From: Ramlibacter ginsenosidimutans
Lineage (GTDB): Bacteria > Pseudomonadota > Gammaproteobacteria > Burkholderiales > Burkholderiaceae_C
Length of the DNA stretch: 64,000 nt
NCBI RefSeq assembly: GCF_016654015.1
Contig: NZ_JAEPWM010000011.1
Span: forward strand, 1-64,000
Reading direction: 5' to 3'
Below, one piece after another: positions 16,744 to 26,088 of this stretch. The stretch's first letter is position 1. Each line of letters opens with the position of its first letter. The notes under the pieces are model-generated. The model had not been told where the DNA came from. It worked only from the letters and a program-made list of their open reading frames with translations, and did no database searches. The translations under genes and the position numbers were made by a program.

Positions 16744-17506
16744 CGGCGCCGGCCGCCCTGCGGGAGCCGCACACCGGGCACGCGAGGTCGCGCCGCACGC
16801 GCATCTCCTGCCACTCCATGCTGCGCGCATCGAGCATCTGCAACCGGCCCGCGAGCGATGCACCCACGCCCGCCAGCAGGCGCAAGGCCTCGGCCGCCTG
16901 CATCGCCCCGATGATCCCGACCAGCGGGGCGAACACGCCCATCGTGGCGCAGTGCGTCTCCTCCGGCTCCTGGTCCGGCGGAAACACGCAGGCATAGCAG
17001 GGGCTGTCCGCGCGGCGCGGGTCGAACACGCTCAACTGCCCGTCGAAGCGGATCGCCGCGCCCGAGACCAGCGGCTTGCCGTGCGCGAAGCACGCCCTGT
17101 TGATCGCATGGCGCGTGGCGAAGTTGTCGCAGCAGTCGATCACCACGTCGGCCTGCGGCACCAGTTCGTCCAGCACCTGCGCGTCGGCGCGCAGCACCAG
17201 CGGCCGCACGAACACGTCGGGGTTGATCGCGGCGATGGACTCCCGCGCGGACTGCGCCTTGGGCGTGCCCACGCGCGCCAGGTTGTGCGCGATCTGCCGC
17301 TGCAGGTTGGTGAGGTCCACCGCATCGTTGTCCACGATCGTGATGCGGCCGACACCCGCGGTCCCGAGGTACAGCGCCACCGGCGAGCCGAGTCCGCCGG
17401 CCCCGATCACGAGGGCATGCGAGTCGAGGAAGCGCTGCTGCCCTTCGACGCCGATTTCATCGAGCAGGATATGGCGCGAGTAACGCAGCAACTGGTCGTC
17501 GGTCAT
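16733..17506 (-). CDS. moeB: Molybdopterin-synthase adenylyltransferase MoeB (ThiF/HesA family)
   Basis: A 257-residue E1-like enzyme that adenylates the C terminus of a ubiquitin-like sulfur carrier (MoaD, possibly also ThiS). The ATP-binding loop is VIGAGGLGSPVALYLG, followed by the Asp of IVDNDAVDLTNLQRQ. Zinc ligands are CYAC and CPVC near the end, and the Cys of EETHCATMGV matches the family's conserved cysteine region. Molybdopterin synthesis is relevant here because the window encodes a molybdenum formate dehydrogenase. ThiF-type function cannot be excluded. It lies downstream of ctpA but is separated from it by a terminator. Confidence 0.88.
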   Translation of the reverse strand: MTDDQLLRYSRHILLDEIGVEGQQRFLDSHALVIGAGGLGSPVALYLGTAGVGRITIVDNDAVDLTNLQRQIAHNLARVGTPKAQSARESIAAINPDVFVRPLVLRADAQVLDELVPQADVVIDCCDNFATRHAINRACFAHGKPLVSGAAIRFDGQLSVFDPRRADSPCYACVFPPDQEPEETHCATMGVFAPLVGIIGAMQAAEALRLLAGVGASLAGRLQMLDARSMEWQEMRVRRDLACPVCGSRRAAGAARD

Positions 17507-17575
17507 GGCCGGATTTTCCCTCTTCCGCGCAGCGGCACCCGGACCGCGCGGAATAACATGCAGCGCGGTCCCCCT

Positions 17576-17611
17576 TGTGGCGAGGATCCGGCTTCGCCGG
17601 TCCTCGCCACA
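17576..17611. repeat. Long hairpin upstream of moeB
   Basis: The two arms TGTGGCGAGGA-t-CCGGC and GCCGGTCCTCGCCACA pair around a TTC loop with one bulged base. There is no T-tract, so it is not an intrinsic terminator; it resembles a REP-type palindrome. It sits between moeB and the ctpA terminator. Confidence 0.6.
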
Positions 17612-17622
17612 CTGATCAGACC

Positions 17623-17664
17623 CACAATGAAAAAGCGGCCCGAGGGCCGCTTTTTTTCATTGTG
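17623..17664. terminator. Bidirectional-looking terminator after ctpA
   Basis: A nearly perfect inverted repeat with GC core AGCGGCCC/GGGCCGCT, flanked by A-tract and T-tract arms that also pair (CACAATGAAAAA with TTTTTTTCATTGTG). Read on the minus strand it ends the ctpA transcript just 9 bases after the stop codon; the symmetric tracts would allow action on both strands. Confidence 0.9.
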
Positions 17665-17672
17665 AAGAGAAC

Positions 17673-19118
17673 TCAGTTCTCCTTCTTCTCTTCCTTGTTC
17701 TCCACGACCTGCGTCTTGGAGACGGCCACCGGGCGGCCCTTCAACTGATTGAGCGCTTGCGCGAGCTGGAAGTCCTGGTTGGTGCCGAACTCGGGAGCCT
17801 TGCGATCGGCCGGAGCCTTCTTCGCCTCTTCCTCGGCCTTCTTGCGGGCCTCCTCGCGGGCCTTCTCGAACGCCGGATCCTTGGTGATCTCGGTGGTGTT
17901 CTGGCCGCTGGACAGGTGCTTGTCCAGGTCCGCTTCACGCGTGCGCAGCGCCGCGAACAGGTTGCCTTGCGCCGTCTCGTCCACCAGCACGTCCGGCACG
18001 ATGCCGCGCGCCTGGATCGACTTGCCGCTGGGCGTGTAGTAGCGCGCCGTGGTGATCTTCAGCCCGGTGTCCGGACCCAGCGGGCGCACCGTCTGCACGG
18101 AGCCCTTGCCGAAGGTCTGGCTGCCCAGGATGATGCCGCGGTGGTGGTCCTGCAGGGCGCCGGCCACGATTTCCGAGGCGGAGGCGGAGCCTTCGTTCAC
18201 CAGCACAACGAGCGGCACGGTCTTCAACTGCGGCGGCAGGCTGCGCAGCGGGTCGGCGCCGGCGCGGCGCTGGTAGAACTCCGGCGCCGCCTTGTAGACG
18301 AAGTTGCTCTCCGGCAGCTGGCCCTTGGTGGAGACCACCGTCACGTTCTCCGGCAGGAAGGCGCTGGAGATCGCCACCGCGGAATCGAGCAGGCCGCCCG
18401 GGTCGTTGCGCAGGTCGAGCACCAGGCCCTTGACGTTCGGGTCCTGCTTGTAGATCTCGTTGACCTTGTGCACGAAGTCATCGACCGTGCGCTCCTGGAA
18501 CTGCGACAGGCGGATCCAGGCGTAGCCCGGATCCACTTCCTTGCCCTTCACGGACTGCGTCTTGATCTCTTCGCGGGTGATCGTGACCGGGAAGGAACGG
18601 TTCTCGTCCTTGCGGTAGATCGTCAGCGTCACCTTGGTGTTCGGCTCGCCGCGCATGCGCTTGACCGCCTCGGACAGGGCCAGGCCCTTCACCGCGGTGT
18701 CGTCGATCTTGGTGATCAGGTCGTTGGTCTTCAGGCCGGCGCGGAACGCGGGCGAGCCCTCGATGGGCGAGACCACCTTCACCAGGCCGTCTTCCTGCGA
18801 GATCTCGATGCCGACGCCGACGAAGCGGCCGGAGGTGCCTTCGCGGAATTCCTTGAAGCTCTTCTTGTCGAAGTACTGGGAATGCGGGTCGAGGCTGGAC
18901 ACCATGCCGGAGATGGCGTCCGTGATCAGCTTCTTCTCGTCGACGGGCTCGACGTAGTCCGTCTTGATCATGCTGAACACGGCCGCGAGCTGCTGCAATT
19001 CTTCCAGCGGCAAGGGCGCCAGAGAGCCACGGGCGACGGTCTGCAACGAGACCGTGGTCAGCGCTCCGGCAAGGGCGCCAACGGAAATCCAGCCGGCAAT
19101 CTTCAATTTGTGGCTCAT
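17673..19118 (-). CDS. ctpA: Carboxy-terminal processing protease (S41 family, PDZ domain)
   Basis: A 481-residue periplasmic serine protease. An N-terminal signal anchor (KIAGWISVGALAGALTTVSL) is followed by a PDZ domain (about residues 95-170, GRFVGVGIEISQEDGLVKVV) and the S41 catalytic domain. By alignment with E. coli Prc, the catalytic pair is Ser313 in EGSASASEI and Lys338 in TFGKGS, with Asp324 also conserved. The C-terminal 80 residues are Lys/Glu-rich. The start at 19118 gives the signal anchor. It is downstream of gpmA on the same strand, a common pairing in betaproteobacteria, and ends at a strong terminator. Confidence 0.93.
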   Translation of the reverse strand: MSHKLKIAGWISVGALAGALTTVSLQTVARGSLAPLPLEELQQLAAVFSMIKTDYVEPVDEKKLITDAISGMVSSLDPHSQYFDKKSFKEFREGTSGRFVGVGIEISQEDGLVKVVSPIEGSPAFRAGLKTNDLITKIDDTAVKGLALSEAVKRMRGEPNTKVTLTIYRKDENRSFPVTITREEIKTQSVKGKEVDPGYAWIRLSQFQERTVDDFVHKVNEIYKQDPNVKGLVLDLRNDPGGLLDSAVAISSAFLPENVTVVSTKGQLPESNFVYKAAPEFYQRRAGADPLRSLPPQLKTVPLVVLVNEGSASASEIVAGALQDHHRGIILGSQTFGKGSVQTVRPLGPDTGLKITTARYYTPSGKSIQARGIVPDVLVDETAQGNLFAALRTREADLDKHLSSGQNTTEITKDPAFEKAREEARKKAEEEAKKAPADRKAPEFGTNQDFQLAQALNQLKGRPVAVSKTQVVENKEEKKEN

Positions 19119-19294
19119 GGGGTCTGTCCAGGTCCTCTCGACTTCAATATACACCTGAGAAACCTCTCAGACGCGCATGCGGGATCGGGGGTTCCCGCGC
19201 CTTCCCGGGCGGCATGTAAAAAAATCGTGCTTTGGGGCAGGAACCGTCCTACAACCCGGCTTCAAGTGGGTGCGCGCCGCGCCCGCGGGCCGCT

Positions 19295-20038
19295 TCAGGC
19301 CTTGCCCTGGGCCGCCACGGCGGCTGCCGCGCGGGCGATCGCGTCGGCGTCGCCGAGGTAGTAATGGCGCAACGGCCGCAGCTGGTCGTCGAGTTCGTAG
19401 ATCAGGGGGATGCCGTTCGGGATGTTGAGGCCGACGATGTCCTGGTCCGAAATCCCGTCCAGGTACTTCACCAGCGCGCGGATGGAGTTGCCGTGGGCGG
19501 CCACGACCACCCGCTGGCCCGAGCGGATGGCGGGCGCCATCGACTCGTTCCAGAAGGGCAGCACCCGGGCGACGGTGTCCTTCAGGCACTCGGTGCGCGG
19601 GAATTCCCCGTCCTTGACCGTGTCGTAGCGGCGGTCGCTGCGCTCCCAGCGCGGGTCGTCGGCCTCCAGCGCCGGCGGCGGCGTGTCGTAGCTGCGCCGC
19701 CAGACCAGCACCTGCTGCTCGCCGTACTGCCGGGCCATGTCCGCCTTGTTCAGGCCCTGCAGCGCGCCGTAGTGGCGCTCGTTGAGGCGCCAGGAATGCA
19801 CCACCGGCAGCCACGTGCGGTCCATCTCGTCGAGCACGTGCCACAGCGTGCGGGTGGCGCGCTTGAGCACGCTCGTGTAGCAGAGGTCGAAGTCGTAGCC
19901 CTCGGCCTTCAGCAGCCTGCCGGCAGAGACCGCCTGCTCGAGCCCGAGCGGGGTGAGGTCCACGTCGGTCCAGCCGGTGAAGCGGTTCTCCAGGTTCCAG
20001 GTCGATTCGCCGTGGCGGATCAGGACGAGCTTGTGCAT
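19295..20038 (-). CDS. gpmA: 2,3-bisphosphoglycerate-dependent phosphoglycerate mutase
   Basis: A 247-residue glycolytic enzyme that interconverts 3- and 2-phosphoglycerate. The phosphohistidine is His9 in [11 protein letters not shown], followed by [14 protein letters not shown]. The second catalytic His is in [17 protein letters not shown], and the C-terminal motif is [15 protein letters not shown]. The length is standard for the family. It is the first gene of the gpmA-ctpA unit and is divergent from the rhodanese gene, with an 86-base intergenic interval holding both promoters. Confidence 0.95.
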   Translation of the reverse strand: MHKLVLIRHGESTWNLENRFTGWTDVDLTPLGLEQAVSAGRLLKAEGYDFDLCYTSVLKRATRTLWHVLDEMDRTWLPVVHSWRLNERHYGALQGLNKADMARQYGEQQVLVWRRSYDTPPPALEADDPRWERSDRRYDTVKDGEFPRTECLKDTVARVLPFWNESMAPAIRSGQRVVVAAHGNSIRALVKYLDGISDQDIVGLNIPNGIPLIYELDDQLRPLRHYYLGDADAIARAAAAVAAQGKA

Positions 20039-20124
20039 GGTCAGGCGGAAGGTGAGGGGAAACCCGCCATTCTAGAATCGCGGGTTGTCCGGCAACGGCC
20101 GGACTCAAGACGAGAAAGGTCGGA

Positions 20125-20541
20125 ATGAATTTGTTGCCCTTCCTGGCGCAGAACTGGGCGCTGGTGTTGATTGCCGTGGTCTCCGGAGGACTCCTGCTGT
20201 GGCCCGGCATCGCCGCGGGGGCGCGCTCCGGCGTCCCGCCCGATGTCGCGGTGCAGTTGATCAACCGCGAACGGGCGGTGGTGGTGGACGTGAGCGAGTC
20301 CGACGAGTTCGCCGCCGGCCACATCGTGGGCTCGCGCAACGTGCCGGTGGGCCAGTTGCAGCAGCGCCTGCCCGAGGTGGTGAAGAACAAGGGCGTGCCG
20401 CTGATCCTGGTGTGCGCCAGCGGCACGCGGGCGCAGCGTTGCCTGGGCCAGGCGAAATCCCTGGGGTACGAAAAGGCTGTCGTCCTCGGTGGCGGATTGC
20501 GTGCGTGGAAAGACGCTAATCTCCCGGTCGAACGAAGCTGA
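20125..20541 (+). CDS. Membrane-anchored rhodanese-domain protein
   Basis: A 138-residue protein: one N-terminal transmembrane helix (about residues 10-32, WALVLIAVVSGGLLLWPGIA) followed by a single rhodanese domain with DVSESDEFAAGHIVGSRNVP and the active-site loop VCASGTRAQR, whose Cys would carry a persulfide. It heads the rhodanese-grxC-secB-gpsA block that is conserved in Comamonadaceae. The sulfur donor and acceptor are unknown. Confidence 0.92.
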   Translation: MNLLPFLAQNWALVLIAVVSGGLLLWPGIAAGARSGVPPDVAVQLINRERAVVVDVSESDEFAAGHIVGSRNVPVGQLQQRLPEVVKNKGVPLILVCASGTRAQRCLGQAKSLGYEKAVVLGGGLRAWKDANLPVERS

Positions 20542-20562
20542 ACCTCGCCAGACAATCGACCC

Positions 20563-20829
20563 ATGCAATCCGTCAAGATGTACACCACGGGCGTCTGCCC
20601 CTACTGCATCCGTGCCAAGCAGATCCTGAAAGCCAAGGGCGTCGAGCAGATCGAGGAGATCCGCATCGACATGCAGCCCGACGAACGCCTCCGGATGATG
20701 GAGATCACCGGCCGCCGCACGGTGCCGCAGATCTTCATCGGCGACACGCACGTGGGCGGCTGCGACGACCTGGTGGCGCTGGATGGCCGCGGCGGCCTCG
20801 TGCCGCTGCTGAACGGCGCCGCCGGCTGA
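20563..20829 (+). CDS. grxC: Glutaredoxin 3
   Basis: An 88-residue cytoplasmic thiol-disulfide oxidoreductase. The dithiol active site is CPYC at about residue 12 ([14 protein letters not shown]), with the cis-Pro glutathione-binding segment [18 protein letters not shown]. It follows the rhodanese gene by 21 bases, likely in one transcript, and is followed by a terminator-like hairpin in front of secB. Confidence 0.95.
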   Translation: MQSVKMYTTGVCPYCIRAKQILKAKGVEQIEEIRIDMQPDERLRMMEITGRRTVPQIFIGDTHVGGCDDLVALDGRGGLVPLLNGAAG

Positions 20830-20908
20830 GATCGGCCGGCCGGCGCGCGTGCGCGTCGCTGCGGCCGTGCCGCCGCTGCCTGCGATAATCCGGCCCAACT
20901 CGCACTGC

Positions 20909-20938
20909 GCCCGCCGGAGCGCTTCCGGCGGGCTTTTT
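20909..20938 (+). terminator. Hairpin with T-tract between grxC and secB
   Basis: The 10-base stem GCCCGCCGGA/TCCGGCGGGC encloses a five-base loop and is followed by TTTTT. It could end the grxC transcript. A GATAAT box at 20883-20888 lies upstream of it, so a transcript starting there would carry the hairpin in the secB leader. Confidence 0.8.
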
Positions 20939-20962
20939 CATTCGCATCGAAAGGCATTGGCC

Positions 20963-21442
20963 ATGGCCGACAACGACACTCCCGTTTTCCAGATCCAGCG
21001 CGTCTACATGAAGGAGGCTTCGCTGGAGCAGCCGAATTCCCCGGCCATCCTGCTGGAACAGGAGCAGCCCAGCGTGGACATCCAGCTGGGCGTGGAAGCG
21101 CAGCAGGCCGCCGAAGGCATGTTCGAGGTGGCGGTGGTCGCCACGGTCACGACGAAGATCAAGGACCGCACGGTCTTCCTGGCCGAAGTGAAGCAGGCCG
21201 GCATCTTCGAGATCCGCAACATCCCGGCCGACCAGATGCAGCCCATCATGGGCATTGCCTGCCCGCAGATCATCTATCCCTACCTGCGCGCCAACGTCTC
21301 CGACCTGATCACGCGCGCCGGCTTCCCGCCCGTGCACCTGGCCGAAATCAACTTCCAGGCCATGTTCGAGCAGCAGCAGGCCGACCAGCAGCAGGCCCCG
21401 GCCGGCGGCAACGGCGGCTCGCGCATCATCACCTCCGCCTGA
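20963..21442 (+). CDS. secB: Protein-export chaperone SecB
   Basis: A 159-residue tetrameric cytosolic chaperone that keeps precursor proteins unfolded and delivers them to SecA. The family core is clear: [17 protein letters not shown], then [30 protein letters not shown] and [28 protein letters not shown]. The C-terminal tail is Gln/Gly-rich. The ATG at 20963 gives the usual MADND-type start. It is 19 bases before gpsA on the same strand. Confidence 0.96.
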   Translation: MADNDTPVFQIQRVYMKEASLEQPNSPAILLEQEQPSVDIQLGVEAQQAAEGMFEVAVVATVTTKIKDRTVFLAEVKQAGIFEIRNIPADQMQPIMGIACPQIIYPYLRANVSDLITRAGFPPVHLAEINFQAMFEQQQADQQQAPAGGNGGSRIITSA

Positions 21443-21461
21443 GCCGGGGCGGTTCCGCCGC

Positions 21462-22478
21462 ATGGACATCCTGGTGCTCGGGGCCGGTGCCTGGGGCACC
21501 GCACTGGCCATCAGCGCGGGTACGCGGCACCGCGTGACGCTGTGGGCGCGCGATGCGGCGCAAGCCGCCGCCATCGCGCAGGCCCGCGAGAACGTCCGTT
21601 ACCTCCGGGGCGCCCACCTCGCCAAGGGCGTCCAGGTGGCCGGCCCGCAGGCCGGCACACCTGCTGCCCTTGCCAAGCAACATGAACTCGTGATCGTCGC
21701 CACCCCGATGGCGGGGCTGCGCGACATGCTGGTCGCGCTGCGAGAGTGCGGGCGCCCGGTCGCCTGGTTGTGCAAGGGCTTCGAGGCGCCGCGGGCGGGC
21801 GGCCCCGGCCTGCTCGGACACGAGGTGCGTGCCGAAGTCGCGCCGCAGCTCGCGGGAGGCGTGCTCAGCGGCCCCAGCTTCGCGCAGGAGGTGGCGCGCG
21901 GCCAGCCGACGGCGCTGGTCGCGGCGAGCGAAGTGGCGGCCGTGCGCGATGCCCTGGTCGCCGCCTTCCACGGACCGGCAATGCGTGTCTATGCCAACGA
22001 CGACGTCGCGGGCGTGGAAGTGGGAGGGGCGGTGAAGAACGTGCTCGCCATCGCCACCGGCCTGTGCGACGGCCTTGCGCTGGGGCTGAACGCCAGGGCG
22101 GCGCTGGTGACGCGCGGGCTCGCCGAAATGAGCCGCCTGGGCCTCGCCCTGGGGGCGCGCGCCGACACCTTCATGGGGCTGTCGGGCCTGGGCGACCTGG
22201 TGCTCACGGCCACCGGCGACCTCAGCCGCAACAGGCGCGTCGGCCTCCTGCTGGCCGAGGGACGGACCCTGCAGAGCGCCCTCGAGTCGCTGGGCCACGT
22301 GGCCGAAGGCGTATACAGCGCCCGCACGGTGCTGGCACGCGCACAGCACCTGGGCGTGGAGATGCCGATCACGCAAGGCGTGGTCGACCTGCTCGATGGC
22401 CGGGTCACGCCCGCGGACGCGGTGGCCGCACTCATGGGCCGCGACCCCGCCGCCGAGAATATTCCATCGGTCGGGTAG
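21462..22478 (+). CDS. gpsA: NAD(P)+-dependent glycerol-3-phosphate dehydrogenase
   Basis: A 338-residue enzyme that reduces dihydroxyacetone phosphate to sn-glycerol 3-phosphate for phospholipid synthesis. The nucleotide-binding loop is [29 protein letters not shown] and the catalytic-Lys region [12 protein letters not shown] are typical, as is [17 protein letters not shown]. It closes the rhodanese-grxC-secB-gpsA block. The C terminus, about ten residues beyond the usual end, is unremarkable. Confidence 0.96.
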   Translation: MDILVLGAGAWGTALAISAGTRHRVTLWARDAAQAAAIAQARENVRYLRGAHLAKGVQVAGPQAGTPAALAKQHELVIVATPMAGLRDMLVALRECGRPVAWLCKGFEAPRAGGPGLLGHEVRAEVAPQLAGGVLSGPSFAQEVARGQPTALVAASEVAAVRDALVAAFHGPAMRVYANDDVAGVEVGGAVKNVLAIATGLCDGLALGLNARAALVTRGLAEMSRLGLALGARADTFMGLSGLGDLVLTATGDLSRNRRVGLLLAEGRTLQSALESLGHVAEGVYSARTVLARAQHLGVEMPITQGVVDLLDGRVTPADAVAALMGRDPAAENIPSVG

Positions 22479-22544
22479 GGAGCTTCCCGGCTGCCGCTGA
22501 ACCGCGGCCGGGCTAGCCTGTGGCCTTCACCACAGGGGGTTCCC

Positions 22545-23195
22545 ATGCGCCGTTCCCGTGTTCTTGCCGTTCTCGCGGCCTGCGCCGCCATCGCCGGATG
22601 CGCCAGCTGGACCGCGATGAGCCGCGGCCCGAGCTTCTTCGTCACCAGCAGCAACCCCGGCGGCGGCGCCAACTTCGGCGGCCTCGCGGGCGCCGACGCG
22701 CACTGCCAGGCGCTTGCCAGCGCCGCCGGCCTGGGCAGCCGCACCTGGCATGCGTACCTGAGCACCACCGGCGCGGACGCCGTGAACGCGCGCGACCGCA
22801 TCGGCAAGGGCCCCTGGTTCAACGTGAAGGGCGTGCAGATCGCCGCCAGCGTGGACGAACTGCACGGCACCAACCAGATCGCCAAGGAAACGGCGCTCAC
22901 CGAACGCGGCGGCACCATCGCCGGGGTCGGCGATCCGGGGATCATGCACGACGTGCTGACCGGTTCCACGCCCGACGGTCGCGCGACGGCGGGCGGCAGC
23001 GCGGACACCACCTGCGGCAACTGGACGAAGGGTGACGACGGCTCCGCCATCGTTGGCCACCTCGACCGCCGGGGACTGCGCGACGACGCGCCTTCGCAGT
23101 CCTGGAATTCCTCGCATCCCACCCGCGGCTGCAGCCTGGCTGCGCTGAAGACGACCGGGGGCGGCGGGCTCCTGTACTGCTTCGCGGTGAACTGA
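22545..23195 (+). CDS. Lectin-like lipoprotein (endostatin/C-type-lectin-like fold suspected)
   Basis: A 216-residue exported lipoprotein. The signal peptide MRRSRVLAVLAACAAIAGCA has a lipobox ending at Cys19. The mature part has FFVTSSNPGGGANFGGLAGA, GADAHCQALASAAGLG and RTWHAYLSTTG, then a His/Trp-rich C-terminal half with three cysteines (DTTCGNW, RGCSL, YCFAVN) that could form disulfides. Related bacterial proteins are often annotated as lectins because of weak similarity to the collagen XVIII endostatin fold; I assign it on that pattern, not by alignment. It stands alone after gpsA. Confidence 0.6.
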   Translation: MRRSRVLAVLAACAAIAGCASWTAMSRGPSFFVTSSNPGGGANFGGLAGADAHCQALASAAGLGSRTWHAYLSTTGADAVNARDRIGKGPWFNVKGVQIAASVDELHGTNQIAKETALTERGGTIAGVGDPGIMHDVLTGSTPDGRATAGGSADTTCGNWTKGDDGSAIVGHLDRRGLRDDAPSQSWNSSHPTRGCSLAALKTTGGGGLLYCFAVN

Positions 23196-23209
23196 GGCGA
23201 GGAGGGCGC

Positions 23210-23527
23210 TCAGGCGAGGCGGGCGAGTGCGTCCCGGATCTCGTCGGCGCTGCCGGGGCGGGTGACGCGAGCGACTTCCTGGCCGTCCTTCAGGAACACC
23301 AGCGTGGGCCAGAGCTTCACGCGGAAGCTGCGCCCGAGCGGCCGGCCCGGCCCATCCTCGATCTTCAGGTGGCGCAGGCCCGGCTGGTTCGCGAGCGCCT
23401 GCGCGATCAGCGGCTGCGCGCCGCGGCACCAGCCGCACCAGTTGGTGCCGAACTCCAGCACGGTGGCGCCGGCGAACGCGTCCACTTCCTCTCGCGTCGG
23501 GGCGCTGGCGGCGTAACTCGTTTCCAT
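23210..23527 (-). CDS. Thioredoxin-family protein
   Basis: A 105-residue single-domain thioredoxin-like protein with the active site WCGWC in EFGTNWCGWCRGAQP and the cis-Pro loop VKLWPTLVFLKDG. CGWC is an unusual variant of CGPC and is found in several small thioredoxin-like proteins of unknown partner. No signal peptide is seen, so it is probably cytoplasmic. It lies on the minus strand upstream of the thioesterase gene region and is convergent with the lectin-like gene. Confidence 0.85.
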   Translation of the reverse strand: METSYAASAPTREEVDAFAGATVLEFGTNWCGWCRGAQPLIAQALANQPGLRHLKIEDGPGRPLGRSFRVKLWPTLVFLKDGQEVARVTRPGSADEIRDALARLA

Positions 23528-23612
23528 GCCCGGATTGTGGCCGCGCCGCGGCGGAGGTGCGTCGGAGGCGCCAGCAAGCGCCTGTCGGCCCGTCCCCCTG
23601 CCGCGCAGGCTC

Positions 23613-24011
23613 CTAGTCCAGCACCAGCTGCGTCTGCGTCACCACCGAGCAGAGCTTCCCCTCGGCATTGCGCACGGAGGTCTGCCACACCATCGTCGTG
23701 CGGCCGCGGTGCAGGGCGATGCTCTCGCCCGTGACCGTCGTGTCCACCTTCGCGCCGCCGATGAACTTGGTGCTGGAGTCGGTGGTCGTCGTGCGCTTGC
23801 CCTGTGGCAGGTTGAGGATCGTGCCTACCGCGCCCAGCGTGTCCGCGAACGCCATGTGGGCGCCGCCGTGCAGGATGCCGCCGGCGGTGCACAGTTCCGG
23901 CCGCACGCGCATCGTGGCGACCACGCGTTCGGGCGTGGCCTCGGTGATCTGCACGCCCATCAGGCCGGGGAAGAGGGGTTGCAACAGCTGCTGCAGTCGG
24001 TCCAGGTCCAT
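23613..24011 (-). CDS. PaaI-family hotdog-fold thioesterase
   Basis: A 132-residue hotdog-fold acyl-CoA thioesterase. The family signature is [20 protein letters not shown], including the conserved HGG, followed by [14 protein letters not shown] and a C-terminal TQTQLVL strand. The substrate is not evident; PaaI relatives act on phenylacetyl-type or general acyl-CoA esters. It is divergent from nadC. Confidence 0.85.
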   Translation of the reverse strand: MDLDRLQQLLQPLFPGLMGVQITEATPERVVATMRVRPELCTAGGILHGGAHMAFADTLGAVGTILNLPQGKRTTTTDSSTKFIGGAKVDTTVTGESIALHRGRTTMVWQTSVRNAEGKLCSVVTQTQLVLD

Positions 24012-24091
24012 GCTTTGCCTCCGCCGGCGACTCTAGCGCCCCCGCGCCCGCGGCGCCAGCAGGGGGGCTGCGATGCCGGTATGCTCGGCGA

Positions 24092-24955
24092 ATGCCTTCC
24101 CTGTTCGATTTCTCTCCTGCGGCGATCGCGCAGCTCGCGCACGAAGACGCCGCGCGCGCCCTCGCCGAGGACGTGGGTGGCGGCGACCTGACAGCCGCCC
24201 TGGTCGACCCCGCCCGCCGCGCGCAAGCCCGCGTGCTGGCGCGCGAATCCGCGGTGATCTGCGGCGCGCCCTGGGTCGAGGCGACGCTGCGCCAGGTGGA
24301 TCCCGGCGTGCAGGTGCGCTGGCTCGTGGGCGAAGGCGAGCGTTGCCAGGCCGACCAGGTGGTGCTGCAAGCCGAGGGCAGTGCGCGCGGCCTGCTCACC
24401 GCCGAACGCACGGCGCTGAATTTCCTGCAGTTGCTCAGCGCCGTCGCCACCAAGACGGCCCGCTACGTGGACGTCGTGCGCGGCACGCGCGCCCAGATCG
24501 TCGATACGCGCAAGACCCTGCCCGGCCTGCGCCTCGCGCAGAAATACGCGGTGAGGACAGGCGGCGGCACCAACCACCGCATCGGCCTGTACGACGCCGT
24601 CCTGATCAAGGAAAACCACATCGCCGCGGCCGGCGGCGTGACGCCGGTGCTGCGTGCCGCGCAACGCGTGGCCGCGCAGGCGAGCTTCATCCAGATCGAG
24701 GTGGAGACGCTGGAGCAGTTGCAGGAAGCGCTGGCCGCCGGCGCCACCATGATCCTGCTGGACAACATGCAGCTGCCGACGCTGCGCGAAGCCGTGCGCA
24801 TCAACGCCGGCCGCGCGAGCCTTGAAATCTCCGGCGGCGTCACCACGGAAACGCTGCGGCCGCTGGCCGAAACGGGCGTGGACCGCATCTCGATCGGCAC
24901 TCTGACCAAGGACGTGCAGGCGACGGACTTCTCGATGCGCCTGAAGGAACTGTGA
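24092..24955 (+). CDS. nadC: Quinolinate phosphoribosyltransferase (carboxylating)
   Basis: A 287-residue enzyme that makes nicotinate mononucleotide from quinolinate and PRPP, with CO2 release. The signature elements [37 protein letters not shown] and [21 protein letters not shown] are all present. Its stop overlaps the nadA start by one base (TGATG), so translation is coupled and nadC-nadA form one operon in the de novo NAD pathway. Confidence 0.96.
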   Translation: MPSLFDFSPAAIAQLAHEDAARALAEDVGGGDLTAALVDPARRAQARVLARESAVICGAPWVEATLRQVDPGVQVRWLVGEGERCQADQVVLQAEGSARGLLTAERTALNFLQLLSAVATKTARYVDVVRGTRAQIVDTRKTLPGLRLAQKYAVRTGGGTNHRIGLYDAVLIKENHIAAAGGVTPVLRAAQRVAAQASFIQIEVETLEQLQEALAAGATMILLDNMQLPTLREAVRINAGRASLEISGGVTTETLRPLAETGVDRISIGTLTKDVQATDFSMRLKEL

Positions 24956-26073
24956 TGAGCGCCGTGATCCCGCTGAAGGAAGTCGACTACGAGCACCCGC
25001 TGCCGGGCAACGCCTGCGACACCCGCCACGCCTGGGCGCGCGTGCCGGTGGAGCCCACGGCCGCCGAGCGCGCCGCGCTGAAGGACCGCATCCGCCGCCT
25101 GCTGAAGGAGCGCAATGCGGTGATGGTGTCGCACTTCTACGTGCACCCCGACCTGCAGGACCTGGCCGAGGAGACCGGTGGCATCGTCAGCGACTCGCTG
25201 GAGATGGCGCGCTTCGGCCGCGACCATCCGGCGCAGACGCTGGTGGTCTCGGGCGTGAAGTTCATGGGCGAGACGGCGAAGATCCTGTCGGCCGAAAAGC
25301 GAGTGCTGATGCCCGACCTCGACGCGACCTGCTCGCTCGACCTGGGCTGCCCGGTCGACGAATTCGACGCGTTCTGCAACGCCCATCCGGACCGCACCGT
25401 GGTCGTGTACGCGAACACCAGCGCCGCCGTGAAAGCGCGCTCGGACTGGCTGGTCACTTCCAGCTGCGCGCTGGACATCGTGCGCGCACTGAAGGACAAG
25501 GGCCACAAGATCCTGTGGGCGCCCGACAAGCACCTGGGCGGCTACATCCAGCGCGAGACCGGCGCGGACATGGTGTTCTGGAACGGCTCGTGCATCGTGC
25601 ACGACGAGTTCAAGGGCTTCGAGCTGGAGGAGCTGAAGAAGCAGTATCCGAAGGCCAAGGTGCTGGTGCATCCCGAGTCGCCGGCCGACGTGGTCGCGCT
25701 CGCGGATGCGGTGGGTTCCACCTCCGCGATCCTGAAGGCCGCGCGCGAGCTGGATGCGCGCGAGTTCATCGTGGCCACCGACAACGGCATGATGCACAAG
25801 CTGCGCACGCTGAACCCGGACAAGGTGTTCATCGAGGCGCCCACCGCCGGCAACAGCGCGACCTGCAAGAGCTGCGCGCATTGCCCGTGGATGGCCATGA
25901 ACGGACTCGCCGGCCTGGCCCACGTGCTGGAGACCGGGGCGAACGAGGTCTTCGTGGACCCGGCGATCGGCGCGCGGGCCAAGCTGCCGATCGACCGCAT
26001 GCTGGCCTTCACCGCCGCACTGCGCTCCGGCCAGCCGGCGGGCGCACTCGTGCCAAACATCGGCGCCGCCTGA
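24955..26073 (+). CDS. nadA: Quinolinate synthase A
   Basis: A 372-residue 4Fe-4S enzyme condensing iminoaspartate with dihydroxyacetone phosphate to quinolinate. The three cluster-binding cysteines fit [17 protein letters not shown] and the C-terminal [34 protein letters not shown] and [14 protein letters not shown] are family signatures. The ATG at 24955 is used because it overlaps the nadC stop; a GTG three bases earlier is less likely. nadB, the enzyme that supplies iminoaspartate, is convergent downstream. Confidence 0.96.
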   Translation: MSAVIPLKEVDYEHPLPGNACDTRHAWARVPVEPTAAERAALKDRIRRLLKERNAVMVSHFYVHPDLQDLAEETGGIVSDSLEMARFGRDHPAQTLVVSGVKFMGETAKILSAEKRVLMPDLDATCSLDLGCPVDEFDAFCNAHPDRTVVVYANTSAAVKARSDWLVTSSCALDIVRALKDKGHKILWAPDKHLGGYIQRETGADMVFWNGSCIVHDEFKGFELEELKKQYPKAKVLVHPESPADVVALADAVGSTSAILKAARELDAREFIVATDNGMMHKLRTLNPDKVFIEAPTAGNSATCKSCAHCPWMAMNGLAGLAHVLETGANEVFVDPAIGARAKLPIDRMLAFTAALRSGQPAGALVPNIGAA

Positions 26074-26088
26074 GCCCCGCGGCCGTCC

